Below are positions 6,494-6,877 of a stretch of DNA of 6,877 bases, piece after piece. The notes under the pieces are model-generated. The model saw only the letters and a program-made list of their open reading frames with translations, did no database searches and was not told the DNA's origin. The number at the start of each line of letters is the position of its first letter. Within the stretch, counting starts at the first letter, position 1. Made by a program: the position numbers and the translations under genes. The stretch lies in the NCBI GenBank assembly GCA_937902305.1, contig CALDHV010000196.1, positions 1-6,877 of the forward strand, read 5' to 3'. The DNA comes from an uncultured Clostridia bacterium (GTDB lineage: Bacteria > Bacillota > Clostridia > Oscillospirales > Acutalibacteraceae).

Positions 6494-6877
6494 ATGGCTG
6501 AAAAACAAGGGGCGACCTGTCCGCTCAACAAAAAGACCTCGATTGGGGGTCAGGCGTTGCTGGAGGGCGTGATGATGCGCGGCCCGCAAAAGACTGCGAT
6601 GGCGGTACGCAATCCGGCGGGGGAGATCGTGCTGGAGGAGTCCGATAATCCCGTCAACACCCGCCCGCAGTGGACAAAATGGCCGGTTGTGCGTGGCATC
6701 TTCAATTTCGTGGATTCGATGATCTACGGCTACAAATGCCTGATGCGTTCGGCGGAGATCAGCGGTCTGGAGGATGCGCTCAATGACGAGCCTACCGCCG
6801 ATGCTCCCGTAGATAATGCCGATGACGGCGAAAAAATCGAAAACGACGAAAAAACCGAGAAAAAAGACAACGGCTTG
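6494..6877 (+). CDS. yqhQ: DUF1385 (YqhQ-like) membrane protein, N-terminal part only
   Basis: The first 128 residues are visible and the gene runs off the right edge. The family signature is near the N-terminus: SIGGQALLEGVMMRGPQ (16-32), then TAMAVRNPAGEIV and WPVVRGIFNFVDSMIYGYKCLMRSAE (65-90). DUF1385 proteins are predicted polytopic membrane proteins of unknown function, widespread in Firmicutes; the transmembrane part should lie beyond the edge. Residues about 94-128 are a low-complexity stretch rich in Asp, Glu and Lys, probably a flexible cytoplasmic linker before the first membrane segment. The start is supported by AAAGGAA (6480-6486), 7 nt upstream. The gap after the kinase is 19 nt with no terminator, so it is probably the fifth gene of the operon. 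In many clostridia DUF1385 genes precede prmC and prfA; here that cannot be seen. Confidence 0.92.
   Translation, partial: MAEKQGATCPLNKKTSIGGQALLEGVMMRGPQKTAMAVRNPAGEIVLEESDNPVNTRPQWTKWPVVRGIFNFVDSMIYGYKCLMRSAEISGLEDALNDEPTADAPVDNADDGEKIENDEKTEKKDNGL

Overview
The window looks like chromosomal core DNA from a GC-rich member of the Firmicutes, most likely Clostridia of the Oscillospirales/Ruminococcaceae type. The reasons are strong AGGAGG-type ribosome binding sites on almost every gene, an AT-rich intergenic region with sigma-A-like extended -10 promoters, a YfmF-type M16 protein, a DUF1385 (YqhQ) gene, and a histidine kinase whose HisKA sequence (SSVSHELRTPLTAIKGW) resembles kinases I know from that group. 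The taxonomic call is inference. There are no rRNA or tRNA genes, mobile elements, CRISPR arrays or convincing terminators.

Layout. Seven genes form two divergent transcription units around one short control region (1909-2070). Leftward: mtnN (MTA/SAH nucleosidase, 1183-1908), then 21 nt later a yfmF-like catalytically inactive M16 peptidase homologue (1161 down to 1, cut by the window edge). Rightward: a WYL-domain transcriptional regulator (2071-3060), a lipoprotein with FG-GAP/VCBS-like calcium-binding motifs (3081-4397), an OmpR-family response regulator (4391-5062), its HAMP-type sensor kinase (5050-6474) and the start of a DUF1385 membrane-protein gene (6494 to the window end). The rightward genes are packed with gaps of about 20 nt or overlaps of 7 and 13 nt, so they are probably one operon.

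How they may work together. The rightward operon joins a cytoplasmic one-component regulator (WYL), a surface-anchored predicted beta-propeller lipoprotein and a complete two-component system. A reasonable but unproven reading is an envelope-sensing module in which the lipoprotein works with the kinase's roughly 130-residue extracytoplasmic domain. The leftward unit holds housekeeping functions: recycling of the by-products of S-adenosylmethionine use, and an M16-family protein usually paired with an active partner (YfmH). The control region carries two back-to-back extended -10 promoters with two short adjacent dyads between their -35 boxes, which are candidate operators.
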